DNA of 64,000 nt from positions 1,426,001-1,490,000 of the forward strand of contig OY762289.1 of the NCBI GenBank assembly GCA_963665495.1, written 5' to 3'. Below the pieces are notes generated by a model, which saw only the letters and a list, made by a program, of their open reading frames with translations, did not search any database and was not told the DNA's origin. Shown in pieces: positions 1 to 7,982 of the stretch. Each line of letters begins with the position of its first letter. Position 1 is the stretch's first letter. The position numbers and the translations under genes are program-made. Source of the stretch: G963665495 sp963665495 (GTDB taxonomy: Bacteria > Desulfobacterota > Desulfovibrionia > Desulfovibrionales > Desulfovibrionaceae).

Positions 1-891
1 CGCAAAGGCCGACCGTCCCACAATGGGCTGGCGGTTGAAAAGCGGCACATTGGCGACTTCAGCAATGTAGGAAGCGGTCATGGTCAACAGTTCGAGTTTT
101 CCAGGCGGCAGACAGGTGAAATCGGTCTTCAGTTCCAGCACAGGAATGATGGAACAGAGGTTGGCGTTTCCGCAGCGTTCGCCATATCCGTTGATCGTAC
201 CCTGCACCTGGCTTACGCCGTGGCGAACCGCTTCAATGGAGTTGGCAACGGCCAGTTCGCAATCGTTATGCACATGGATGCCCAGTTCAGCGGCGGGCAG
301 TTCCTTTTTGATGACATCGATAATTTCGGTAATCTCATTGGGGAGACACCCGCCATTGGTGTCGCAGAGCACCAGAACGTCGGCACCGGCGTCATGAGCG
401 GTTTTCAAGGTTGCCAGCGAGTACTCCGGATTGGCCTTGAACCCGTCGAAGAGATGCTCGGCATCAAAGAAGACCTCTTTGCACTGGGGTTTCAGATACG
501 CGATGGTGTCTCTGATCAGTTCCAGATTGCGATCCAGGCTCACGCGCAGGGCCTGCTGCGCATGGATATCCCATGTCTTGCCGACAAGAGTCAGCACCGG
601 AGCCTTGGACTCGATCAACGCCTTGCAGTTGCCATCCGATTCCGGGCTGTTGTTGGGATGGTGGGTGCTTCCGAAGGCGCAGATTGTGGCGTTATGGAGG
701 TCATAGCTGGCTATTTCCGTAAAAAACGCCTTGTCAGTCGGATTAGACCCCGGCCATCCGCCTTCAATATAATGGATGCCGAGGGCGTCCAGCTTGAGGG
801 CGATTTTGATCTTGTCGTCGATATGCAGATTGATTTCTTCAGCCTGGGTCCCATCCCGAAGGGTGGTATCGTACAACTTTATTTGCGTCAT
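1..891 (-). CDS. cimA: (R)-citramalate synthase, partial (C-terminus outside window)
   Basis: Condenses acetyl-CoA with pyruvate to citramalate, the pyruvate route to 2-oxobutyrate and isoleucine; cytosolic. Translating the minus strand from the ATG at 891 gives MTQIKLYDTTLRDGTQAEEI, the start of the HMGL-like TIM-barrel family with the DTTLRDG metal and substrate motif. Further along are HVHND and NGYGERCGNANL, which separate the citramalate/homocitrate-type group from other family members. About 297 codons are present; the family is usually about 520-540 residues, so the C-terminal regulatory LeuA dimer domain lies beyond the left edge. The start overlaps the aspartokinase stop as ATGA, so the two are translationally coupled. 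Citramalate rather than isopropylmalate synthase is inferred from motif details and could be tested against the missing C-terminus. Confidence 0.88.
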   Translation of the reverse strand, partial: MTQIKLYDTTLRDGTQAEEINLHIDDKIKIALKLDALGIHYIEGGWPGSNPTDKAFFTEIASYDLHNATICAFGSTHHPNNSPESDGNCKALIESKAPVLTLVGKTWDIHAQQALRVSLDRNLELIRDTIAYLKPQCKEVFFDAEHLFDGFKANPEYSLATLKTAHDAGADVLVLCDTNGGCLPNEITEIIDVIKKELPAAELGIHVHNDCELAVANSIEAVRHGVSQVQGTINGYGERCGNANLCSIIPVLELKTDFTCLPPGKLELLTMTASYIAEVANVPLFNRQPIVGRSAFA

Positions 892-2129
892 GGGGTACAT
901 TCCTTCCCTTTATTCTTCCCGAGGTCAAAGGCCTCATGCAGCGTACGTACTGCCAGTTCCGTATATTTTTCATCAATCAGGCAGGTGATTTTAATTTCTG
1001 AAGTGCTGATCATCAGAATATTGATATTTTCATCCCGGAGAGACTGAAAAGCCTTGGAGGCGACGCCCGAATGGTTGCGCATTCCCACGCCGATGACAGA
1101 CACCTTGGAGACATTGGTGTCATATTGCAGTTCCAGTGCGCCGATTTCGTTACGTACTTCTTCGAGGATCTGCAGCGTACGCTCCAGGTCTGCCCGGCTG
1201 ATGGTAAAGGTCATGTCAGTGACATGGTCGGTACTGGTATTCTGGATGATCATGTCCACCAGGATTCCGGCAGCAGCCATGGGGGTGAAAATAGATGCTG
1301 CAATGCCGGGCCGGTCTGCGACACTGCGCAGGGTAACACGGCACTGATCTTTATCATAGGCAATACCCGAGACTAATAGCGCTTCCATCATGTTGGGATC
1401 CTCCATGCAAACTATAGTTCCGGGCGCATCGCTGAAAGTGGAGCGTACGTGCACCGGTACATTGTATTTTTTAGCAAATTCAACAGAACGAATCTGGAGC
1501 ACCTTAGCTCCCATACTGGCCATTTCGAGCATTTCATCATAGGCGATACGGTGAATTTTCCGGGCTTGCGAACAGATGTTGGGATCTGTCGTGAAAACGC
1601 CCTCAACATCGGTGAAGATGTCGCACCGTTCGGCTTTTAAAGCCGCTGCCAGGGCTACTGCGGAAGTGTCAGAACCGCCCCGGCCCAATGTGGTTACCCG
1701 TTGACCTTCATCGCATCCCTGAAATCCGGCAGCCACCAGGACATCGTAGTCCTGGAGCATGTTCAGAAGTTTCTGGTCATCAATGCTCAGGATACGGGCG
1801 CTGCAGTGTGAGCAGTTGGTGAGCATGGGAATCTGGAATCCCAGAAGAGAGCGGGCGCTGATGCCCGCGTCTTTCAGCAGCATGGAAAATAACGCTACGG
1901 AAACCTGTTCGCCTGTGGAAATAAGTACGTCCATTTCCGAGGAATCCGGGTGTGGGGACCATTCCCGGCCCAGAGACAGAAGCCGGTTGGTTTCCCCGGA
2001 CATTGCCGAGAGGACGACGACTACTTTGAACCCCTGATCCAGGGCTTTTTGAACCTTTTCCTGAACCTGTTTCATGCATTCCAGGTTTCGTACGGAGGTT
2101 CCTCCAAATTTTTGTACAAGCACGCGCAT
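888..2129 (-). CDS. lysC: Aspartate kinase
   Basis: Phosphorylates L-aspartate, the first step to lysine, threonine, methionine and isoleucine. The N-terminus reads MRVLVQKFGGTSV, with the kinase KFGGTS motif; TLGRGGSDTSA near residue 165 is the second nucleotide-binding signature. Two ACT domains fill roughly residues 260-413, as in lysine- and/or threonine-inhibited aspartokinases. The ATG at 2129 is chosen because GGGAAG lies six bases before it; an upstream TTG at 2147 would place this ribosome binding site inside the gene. The length of 413 residues is normal for a monofunctional enzyme. The stop overlaps the citramalate synthase start, which pairs the aspartate route with the pyruvate route to isoleucine. 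Confidence 0.95.
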   Translation of the reverse strand: MRVLVQKFGGTSVRNLECMKQVQEKVQKALDQGFKVVVVLSAMSGETNRLLSLGREWSPHPDSSEMDVLISTGEQVSVALFSMLLKDAGISARSLLGFQIPMLTNCSHCSARILSIDDQKLLNMLQDYDVLVAAGFQGCDEGQRVTTLGRGGSDTSAVALAAALKAERCDIFTDVEGVFTTDPNICSQARKIHRIAYDEMLEMASMGAKVLQIRSVEFAKKYNVPVHVRSTFSDAPGTIVCMEDPNMMEALLVSGIAYDKDQCRVTLRSVADRPGIAASIFTPMAAAGILVDMIIQNTSTDHVTDMTFTISRADLERTLQILEEVRNEIGALELQYDTNVSKVSVIGVGMRNHSGVASKAFQSLRDENINILMISTSEIKITCLIDEKYTELAVRTLHEAFDLGKNKGKECTP

Positions 2130-2177
2130 AATTGCTTCCCTTTTCAAAGTAAGGTTTTGGCGATGTAAGCGTTTGGT

Positions 2178-2675
2178 TTAGGCAGCGCTAATGAAAGACT
2201 GCGCAATGTGGGAGAGAGCGGCCAGGTATGTCTTTCCATTCTTACCCGTAGCAGAGAGGCTGATCTCTCGTCCTGTACCGGTAATGGTAATCTTCAGGCG
2301 GACGGCATCTTCAGGTTGAAACGAGTCGTCGAGAAATTGGCTCCATTCAATGAGAAATAGCCGGTTGTTTTCTGCAAACATTTCCAGCAGGGAATCGTCA
2401 AGAGGGGCGCCTTCGCAGCGATAGAGGTCCACGTGGGCGGTTTCCGGCTGCGTCGGGTAGAGGTTTACCAAGTTAAAGCTCGGACTTGCAACCTCGGCGT
2501 CCTGGCCGCCGGGCAGGGCCTCCACCAGTCCACGGACCAGTGTGGTTTTCCCGGCACCGAGTTCGCCCTCCATCAAAACACATTGAAAAGGAGCTTCTTG
2601 TGGCAATGCGGCAGCCAAGGCCCGGCCAAAGGCCAGGGTCTTTTCTGCATTGGCAAGTAGATAACGACAACTCAT
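2178..2675 (-). CDS. tsaE: tRNA threonylcarbamoyladenosine biosynthesis ATPase TsaE
   Basis: P-loop ATPase that works with TsaB and TsaD to make t6A37 on ANN-decoding tRNAs; cytosolic. The protein has 165 residues from MSCRYLLANAEKT, with Walker A GELGAGKTT at residues 37-45, followed by SPSFNLVNLY and HVDLYR, both typical of this family, and FLIEWSQ. The ATG at 2675 has TCAGGA upstream and sits 19 bases after the CBS gene stop; the 41 codons before it show no family similarity. It is cotranscribed with the CBS protein and the NAD(P)HX repair enzyme. The pairing of NnrE/NnrD with TsaE is common in bacteria, which supports both calls. Confidence 0.93.
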   Translation of the reverse strand: MSCRYLLANAEKTLAFGRALAAALPQEAPFQCVLMEGELGAGKTTLVRGLVEALPGGQDAEVASPSFNLVNLYPTQPETAHVDLYRCEGAPLDDSLLEMFAENNRLFLIEWSQFLDDSFQPEDAVRLKITITGTGREISLSATGKNGKTYLAALSHIAQSFISAA

Positions 2676-2694
2676 TTGAAACCGTATCCTGAGT

Positions 2695-3153
2695 TCAGGA
2701 AGTAGAGGAAAGCAGCGTACGCAGAATATCCTCTTTGCCGATGATACCAACCAGTATGCCATCGTCCACCACCGGCAACGTATGAAATTTGCCGTCAACC
2801 ATCAACGTGGCTATCTCATCCAGTGGAGTGTCCGGGGCGATGGATTTCGGGTCCGGAGTCATGGCCTCCGCCACTGTTGCAGCGGTAATTTTTTTCATTT
2901 CCTTTTCCATGCTTTCGCTGGCTGTCAAAGGAAATATGCCGTCCAGCAATGTGAACAGCGAGGGCATCTGCAGTTTTTTCTGCTGGGTGATCAAATCACT
3001 TTGACAAATGATTCCCAGCAGCTGTTTGTTTTCATCCACCACGGGGAGCCCGTTGAAACGATGTTCCAGCATCAGGCGCGCCGCTTCGGTAATTTCGGTT
3101 TCCGGAGAGACGGTTACGATAGTTGTCGTCATCAGATCACGGGCTTGTTGCAT
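2695..3153 (-). CDS. CBS-domain pair protein
   Basis: A 152-residue protein made almost entirely of two CBS motifs (about residues 8-65 and 95-150), which normally fold into one Bateman module binding adenosine nucleotides. Visible CBS hallmarks are EAARLMLEHRFNGLPVVDE with LGIICQSDL, and LMVDGKFHTLPVVDDG with LVGIIGKEDIL. No catalytic or transport domain is attached, so it probably regulates a partner by sensing ATP/AMP-type ligands; the partner is unknown. The ATG at 3153 starts MQQARDLMTT. The first 17 bases overlap the end of the NAD(P)HX repair gene, so the genes are coupled. Confidence 0.85.
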   Translation of the reverse strand: MQQARDLMTTTIVTVSPETEITEAARLMLEHRFNGLPVVDENKQLLGIICQSDLITQQKKLQMPSLFTLLDGIFPLTASESMEKEMKKITAATVAEAMTPDPKSIAPDTPLDEIATLMVDGKFHTLPVVDDGILVGIIGKEDILRTLLSSTS

Positions 3154-4744
3154 ATTTTTTCTCCTGCATGGCCAGGGGAAGTGTGTCCGCAATTTCCCTG
3201 GCTGTGTTTCCCCTGCAAGGGTACGTACGTTTTAGATATGTGCCGCTCAGGCCATGCCAATATACCCCAAGACATGCTGCTGGCAAGGGGGGACATCCAC
3301 GGCCGAGCAGAGAGGCAATGCATCCGGCCAACACATCACCGGATCCTCCCACCGCAAGAGTAGGCACCGCAAGGGGAGAAAGAAATGTCCCTCCCTGAGG
3401 TTCAACCAGCACGGTGGAAGCGCCCTTAAGTACGAGGATTGATCCGTTTTTCTTGGCAAAACGACGAGCAGTCCCGATTCTGTCGGATTGCACCGCCGGA
3501 GTGTCGGACCCGTCCAGGGAAGCCATTTCGCCCGGATGCGGCGTGAGTATGTCCGTCTCCTGAAGCAAGTCAACAAGTTCGGGATGTGTTGCCAGCCAGT
3601 AAAGGGCGTCCGCGTCAATGACGCTGGGCGGACGCCGCATGGACAGCAGGGACTTGAGAAACGGCAGGGCGGATGCGTCTCTGCCCATGCCCGGTCCGAT
3701 AACCAGGGCATTGCTGCCGGAAATATGCGCGGCTAATTGCTCCGCATGGATGGCAGCCCAGCTGCTGTCATTGAAATTTTGTCCCAGCGGGATGGTCATA
3801 ATGTCTGGAAATCCCGCTTTGGCCTCTGCTGCGAGGGCTCCCGGGCAGGCCAATGATACGAGACCAGAGCCCGAACGCAATGCTCCAAGTGAGGAGAGAA
3901 CGGGCGCACCCGTCAGTCCGGGGGAACCGCCGATGACCAGAACCCTGCCGGCATCTCCCTTGTGCATATCCGGGATGCATTTAGGTAAGGCATCCAAGAT
4001 GCGATCGGTTATTTGCCAGGTGGAGGGGGAGTAAGCTGCTTTTACCCGTTTGGGAATACCGATGGCACGGATATGGAGGTTGCCGATATATGTCCTGGCG
4101 GGCGGCATGATGAGCCCCACCTTCGCGGCTTCAAACGTGACGGTTGCATCGGCCTGTACCGCAATGGGGTTGGGTTCTCCGGTAAGGCCGTTGATTCCCG
4201 AGGGGATATCGAGAGCCAGAACAAAACTCATTTTTTTTAATTCGTTGATTTGTTCAATGAGTTTTTTGTACGTGGGACGTAATTCGCCGGTGAAACCCGT
4301 ACCAAGCAGACCGTCGATAATAATGTCCGGGAATTTCCCCCGAATTCGAGGCAGTTTTGCATCCGCACGCAGCAGCTTGAAATGGACTCCGATACGGCTG
4401 GCCAATTGGAGATGGTAACGGCTGACGCCTTTGTAACGGCTTTTGGGAACCGTATGCAGGACAATGGGGTCGGCCCCCTGGTCCAGAAGATGCCTGGCGA
4501 GAGCGATTGCATCTCCCCCGTTGTTGCCCGGACCTGCGAACAGGACAATGGTCTTGCCGGCAACCGGGCCGGTTTCCTCTATCAAAACCGCCAGGGCTTC
4601 TCTGCTGGCATTCTCCATCAGCATCTCAATTTTCATGCCGAATTCACTTATGCTCCGTTCGTCCCACCGTCCCATTTCAGCTGGGGTGGGAAGTGGGGCG
4701 AACATACCTGTTTCGGCCATCATGGATAGCATAGGGGACGTCAT
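3137..4744 (-). CDS. nnrED: Bifunctional NAD(P)HX epimerase/ADP-dependent NAD(P)HX dehydratase
   Basis: Repairs hydrated NADH and NADPH: the N-terminal YjeF-type domain (about residues 1-220) epimerises NAD(P)HX, and the C-terminal ribokinase-like domain (about 235-520) dehydrates the S form using ADP. Visible are GPGNNGGDA in the epimerase, and GPGMGRD, TPHPGEM and GGSGDVLAGC in the dehydratase, whose aspartate is the expected catalytic residue. The 535-residue length fits the fused bacterial enzyme. The ATG at 4744 is preferred because AGAGGTG lies just upstream; a GTG at 4750 would leave no room for it. Downstream it overlaps the CBS gene by 17 bases; acpS ends 12 bases upstream. Confidence 0.94.
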   Translation of the reverse strand: MTSPMLSMMAETGMFAPLPTPAEMGRWDERSISEFGMKIEMLMENASREALAVLIEETGPVAGKTIVLFAGPGNNGGDAIALARHLLDQGADPIVLHTVPKSRYKGVSRYHLQLASRIGVHFKLLRADAKLPRIRGKFPDIIIDGLLGTGFTGELRPTYKKLIEQINELKKMSFVLALDIPSGINGLTGEPNPIAVQADATVTFEAAKVGLIMPPARTYIGNLHIRAIGIPKRVKAAYSPSTWQITDRILDALPKCIPDMHKGDAGRVLVIGGSPGLTGAPVLSSLGALRSGSGLVSLACPGALAAEAKAGFPDIMTIPLGQNFNDSSWAAIHAEQLAAHISGSNALVIGPGMGRDASALPFLKSLLSMRRPPSVIDADALYWLATHPELVDLLQETDILTPHPGEMASLDGSDTPAVQSDRIGTARRFAKKNGSILVLKGASTVLVEPQGGTFLSPLAVPTLAVGGSGDVLAGCIASLLGRGCPPLPAACLGVYWHGLSGTYLKRTYPCRGNTAREIADTLPLAMQEKKYATSP

Positions 4745-4756
4745 AGACACCTCTGC

Positions 4757-5158
4757 TTACTCTTGAGTCGGAAAATTACCTTCAAAAATGACAACTGCTG
4801 CGGCCACATCGCGGCCATGGGTGAGACTTATGTGCGTATGTGCCACACCGAGTTGTCGACTTATCTCTAAAGCCGTTCCATGCAACGTGAGAAAGGGTTT
4901 GCCCGATTCGAGCTTGCGTACCTCGAAATCCTTGCAGGTGACACCGTTGCTGAAACCGGTTCCCAGGGCTTTGACCGCAGCTTCTTTGGCGGCAAAACGC
5001 GCTGCAAGATAATTGATTGCGGCTGTGTCGGATCGTTGCGGCATTATTTGCATTTCACAGGGAGTCAGGATTTTTGAAGCAAACCGTACGCCGAATCGTT
5101 CCCATGATCGTGCGATACGATCCAACTCCGTAACATCTATACCAAGACCAATAATCAC
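4757..5158 (-). CDS. acpS: Holo-[acyl-carrier-protein] synthase
   Basis: Transfers 4'-phosphopantetheine from CoA to apo-ACP, activating fatty acid synthesis; cytosolic trimer. The N-terminus IIGLGIDVTELDRI carries the magnesium-binding aspartate, and RFAAKEAAVKALGTG carries the second metal ligand and the CoA-binding lysine; ISLTHGRDVAAAV near the end is also typical. The 133-residue length is normal. The start is GTG at 5158, with AAGGA about five bases upstream. It is the first gene of the minus-strand run that continues through the NAD(P)HX repair enzyme, CBS protein, TsaE and aspartokinase. Confidence 0.94.
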   Translation of the reverse strand: MIIGLGIDVTELDRIARSWERFGVRFASKILTPCEMQIMPQRSDTAAINYLAARFAAKEAAVKALGTGFSNGVTCKDFEVRKLESGKPFLTLHGTALEISRQLGVAHTHISLTHGRDVAAAVVIFEGNFPTQE

Positions 5159-5482
5159 AAAAATCCTTGTCTTGTTTTGCCTCGAATTTTTAGCTATGGA
5201 AAGTGCACCATACGTAATTGTTTCTGAACTATCCTCGTCTCCAAGAGAAAAGTCAAGAAATTGCAGTGTATGGAACGTGATAGTGTTTGCGTTTTGAGCC
5301 GCTGAAATTGATATTGTTGCTGGTTATTGTCTTAATTTCTTGTAATGACGTACATATTGATCTTGCTATTTTTTGTTTGACGTACTTACTTCAAACTATT
5401 AAAGGACACCAGCTTCAAAAGGATTTAGTGCTCGCGATTTAAAAGGTTTGACCTTCAAAATAAACGATGTAAGGGTGTTAGA
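5159..5482. other. AT-rich divergent intergenic region between acpS and ugd
   Basis: This 324-base stretch separates divergent acpS and ugd and must hold promoters for both. It is clearly richer in A and T than its neighbours. I see no open frame of note and no promoter with both hexamers well placed. A TTGACG at 5377-5382 lacks a good -10 at normal spacing. TAAGGG before the ATG at 5483 is the ugd ribosome binding site. Confidence 0.6.
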
Positions 5483-6820
5483 ATGAATTTATGTATTGTA
5501 GGAACAGGATATGTTGGTTTGGTAAGCGCGGCATGTTTTGCCGAAACTGGAAATACCGTAACGTGTGTGGATGTTAATCCCAAAATTGTCGAACTGCTCA
5601 AGTCGGGAAAAGTGCATATTTACGAGCCGGGTCTTGATGATCTCGTTAAGCGCAATTTCGAGCAGGGACGGCTGAAGTTTACAACAAACCTGGCCGAAGG
5701 ATTGGAAGACGCCCTTCTTGTGTATATTACCGTTGGTACGCCCAGCAGCGATGACGGGTCTTGTGATCTGAGCTACGTGTACGGAGTTGCCAGAGAAGTC
5801 GGGCAGCTTATGAAAGGATATAAAATCATCGTGGACAAATCCACGGTGCCTGTGGGAACGGCCGACCAGGTCAAGGCTATTGTTGCTGAAGAACTTGAGA
5901 AGCGCGGCGAACATTATGAATTCGATGTTGTTTCCAATCCGGAATTTTTGAAAGAAGGTGACGCTGTAACCGACTTTATGAAACCGGACAGAGTCGTTGT
6001 GGGAACAGACAACGTCCGGACAGCTGAAATTTTAAAGGCATTGTACGCGCCCTTTGCCAGAAGCAGGGAAAAAATGATCGTCATGAGCGTACGCAGTGCG
6101 GAAATGACCAAATATGCGGCTAATTGCCTGCTTGCCACCAAGATCTCCTTCATTAATGAAGTGGCCAATATTTGTGAAAAAGTCGGCGCCGACGTACGTG
6201 ACGTCCGCATTGGTATTGGTTCGGACCACCGGATCGGCTACAGCTTTATCTATCCGGGCGCTGGTTACGGTGGATCCTGCTTCCCCAAGGATGTTAAGGC
6301 GTTGATAAATACGGCGGAAACGCACGGCTTCGAGCCGCAGCTTATTAAAGCCGTAGACGAAGTGAATAACAGACAGAAAAAAGTGCTGGCCGGCAAGATT
6401 AAAAATTACTTTGCCGCGCGGGGTGGTGTCGCCGGAAAATGCCTCGGCCTTTGGGGATTGTCCTTCAAAGCCAATACGGATGATATCCGTGAAGCCGCCT
6501 CTCTTTCCATCATTCGCGAATTGCTCGGTGAAGGAATGAAGATCAAGGCGTTTGATCCTGTGGCCGGCGCAAAGATTTATGAATGGCTGGAAAAAAATGA
6601 TAATTTTGAAGTGGTCGATGAACAGTACAAGGCCCTGGAAGGCGCGGATTGCCTGGCAGTGGTAACAGAATGGAATCAGTTCCGCAGTCCGGATTTCGAC
6701 CGGATCAAAGCACAGCTGAAGGAACCGGCCATTTTCGATGGTCGCAACTTGTACTCTCCCCAGCTCATGGCTGATCTCGGATTTTCGTATTTCAGTATCG
6801 GCCGGGTGACCAACTTGTAG
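5483..6820 (+). CDS. ugd: UDP-glucose 6-dehydrogenase
   Basis: Oxidises UDP-glucose to UDP-glucuronate in two NAD-dependent steps, supplying precursors for surface polysaccharide. The N-terminal Rossmann motif is GTGYVGLVSA at residues 7-16, and the catalytic cysteine lies in GYGGSCFPKD around residue 265. The middle domain contains EMTKYAANC and the C-terminal NAD/UDP domain contains WGLSFKANTDD. The 445-residue length is typical. The ATG at 5483 has TAAGGG nine bases upstream. The gene stands alone, closed by a bidirectional terminator at 6871, with no polysaccharide genes beside it. Confidence 0.96.
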   Translation: MNLCIVGTGYVGLVSAACFAETGNTVTCVDVNPKIVELLKSGKVHIYEPGLDDLVKRNFEQGRLKFTTNLAEGLEDALLVYITVGTPSSDDGSCDLSYVYGVAREVGQLMKGYKIIVDKSTVPVGTADQVKAIVAEELEKRGEHYEFDVVSNPEFLKEGDAVTDFMKPDRVVVGTDNVRTAEILKALYAPFARSREKMIVMSVRSAEMTKYAANCLLATKISFINEVANICEKVGADVRDVRIGIGSDHRIGYSFIYPGAGYGGSCFPKDVKALINTAETHGFEPQLIKAVDEVNNRQKKVLAGKIKNYFAARGGVAGKCLGLWGLSFKANTDDIREAASLSIIRELLGEGMKIKAFDPVAGAKIYEWLEKNDNFEVVDEQYKALEGADCLAVVTEWNQFRSPDFDRIKAQLKEPAIFDGRNLYSPQLMADLGFSYFSIGRVTNL

Positions 6821-6870
6821 GAAAAAAGTATCCCGGCCTGATGCGGGAGCATATAGATCAGAAAAAGAAA

Positions 6871-6904
6871 GGGCGGGTTGCGAAACCCGCCCTTGTTATT
6901 TTGA
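6871..6904. terminator. Bidirectional terminator between ugd and a small minus-strand gene
   Basis: The hairpin GGGCGGGTT-GCG-AACCCGCCC is followed by TTGTTATTTT on the plus strand. On the minus strand the same stem is followed by TTTCTTTTTC. It can therefore stop ugd transcription from the left and transcription of the small gene from the right. Confidence 0.85.
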
Positions 6905-6907
6905 TAG

Positions 6908-7123
6908 TTACGGAAGACAGCGCATGCAGCAGCGAAGCTGGAGTTCTTGGAGAATGATACGCTCGTATTCGACATTATACTCTCCACCCGGCTGAAACTC
7001 TTCTTCCAGAAATTTGCCCAGATATTGAGCTTCTTCCCAGAAATCAAGCAGCTCTTCGTCTGCCAGCGCCTTGAGTTGTTCGGCTAGCGGAAAGTCATCG
7101 GTTTGTAGAAAAAAACGCCCCAT
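6908..7123 (-). CDS. Small acidic protein of unknown function
   Basis: A 71-residue protein starting MGRFFLQTDD. It is strongly acidic in the middle (DEELLDFWEEAQ, KFLEEEF) and predicted mainly helical, with three cysteines near the C-terminus (RCCMRC). No signal peptide or membrane segment is seen. The ATG at 7123 is chosen because GAGAGG lies eight bases upstream; a GTG at 7132 would overlap that site. The gene has its own ribosome binding site and a good terminator, which supports it as real. I do not recognise the family. A redox or metal role for the C-terminal CC..C group is only a possibility. Confidence 0.6.
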   Translation of the reverse strand: MGRFFLQTDDFPLAEQLKALADEELLDFWEEAQYLGKFLEEEFQPGGEYNVEYERIILQELQLRCCMRCLP

Positions 7124-7278
7124 AATATACACCTCTCGTTTCTTGAGGGCAGGATCATCATAAAAGGTTTGATGTCCCGAATTCCTTTGGCTTGTTGTAA
7201 GATAGCTTGTTTTTTTTTACAACCTAAAATCGTCCAAGAATTTATTTGTCGTTTTTTCATTGAAATGAAAGGAAGTTA

Positions 7279-7308
7279 TTGTTACTTTGCAAAAGCTTCT
7301 GATATAAT
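7279..7308 (+). promoter_or_regulatory. Sigma-70-type promoter candidate for cheW
   Basis: TTGTTA at 7279-7284 and a perfect TATAAT at 7303-7308 are separated by 18 bases. The element lies about 72 bases before the chosen cheW start at 7381. No experimental support. Confidence 0.5.
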
Positions 7309-7380
7309 ATGGCGTGACGAAGCATGCAGCTGTCCTGGAGCCCAATCCCCCTTGAAAAGCAGAATGCTGGGAGCGTAGAG

Positions 7381-7857
7381 ATGAGTGAATTTCAAAAGAA
7401 ACAAGATGCTGAATTATTGCAGCTGGTTACGTTTAGTATCGGAGAAGAGGAATTCGGCGTAGATATTCTTAAGGTCCAAGAGATCATCCGGACGATGGAA
7501 ATTACCAAAGTCCCGCGGGCTCCTGATTTTGTCGAAGGTGTTATAAATCTGCGCGGTAAGGTCATCCCTATTATTGACCTGCGTCGGCGGTTTGGGCTTG
7601 AGTCACGCCCGCATGATAAACATACGCGTATTATTGTTATTGAAATCAATAACATGATCGTTGGATTCGTAGTGGATTCCGTGTCAGAAGTGCTGCGGAT
7701 TCCGGCAAACACCGTCGAGCCGCCACCACCAGTTGTTGCCGGACTGGAATCCGAATACATCAGCGGCGTTGGTAAGCTTGAAGACCGGTTGTTGATTCTG
7801 CTTGATCTTGACCGGCTTCTTTCCAACGAAGAACAGCAAATGCTTGACGGGTTTTAA
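7381..7857 (+). CDS. cheW: Chemotaxis coupling protein CheW
   Basis: Adapter that links methyl-accepting chemoreceptors to the CheA kinase in cytoplasmic arrays. The 158-residue protein is one CheW/SH3-like domain. Visible are LVTFSIGEEEFGVDI, the core NLRGKVIPIIDLR, and the late VVDSVSEVLRIP. The ATG at 7381 (MSEFQKK) is preferred over an in-frame start at 7324 because family similarity begins there and GGGAG lies upstream. It stands alone, with no cheA or receptor gene next to it, so it serves an array encoded elsewhere. Confidence 0.95.
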   Translation: MSEFQKKQDAELLQLVTFSIGEEEFGVDILKVQEIIRTMEITKVPRAPDFVEGVINLRGKVIPIIDLRRRFGLESRPHDKHTRIIVIEINNMIVGFVVDSVSEVLRIPANTVEPPPPVVAGLESEYISGVGKLEDRLLILLDLDRLLSNEEQQMLDGF

Positions 7858-7930
7858 GCCCTAAAGCTGCTGCCGGTGAGTTGCCCGATACGCCGGGCGA
7901 AATGATTGTCGTAACTATTTGCTAACCCAT

Positions 7931-7966
7931 GAGCCGTGTGCGTAGATGAGCGCACGGCTCTTTTAC
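7931..7966 (+). terminator. Probable terminator after cheW
   Basis: GAGCCGTG at 7931-7938 pairs with CACGGCTC at 7953-7960 across a loop, then TTTTACTT follows. It ends only about 17 bases before the apparent mfd start. Either mfd begins further in, or some transcripts read through. Confidence 0.65.
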
Positions 7967-7982
7967 TTGTAGTAATACTGCC

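Noticed and set aside
5377..5405. TTGACG upstream of ugd as a promoter
   Set aside because: No acceptable -10 hexamer at 16-18 bases.
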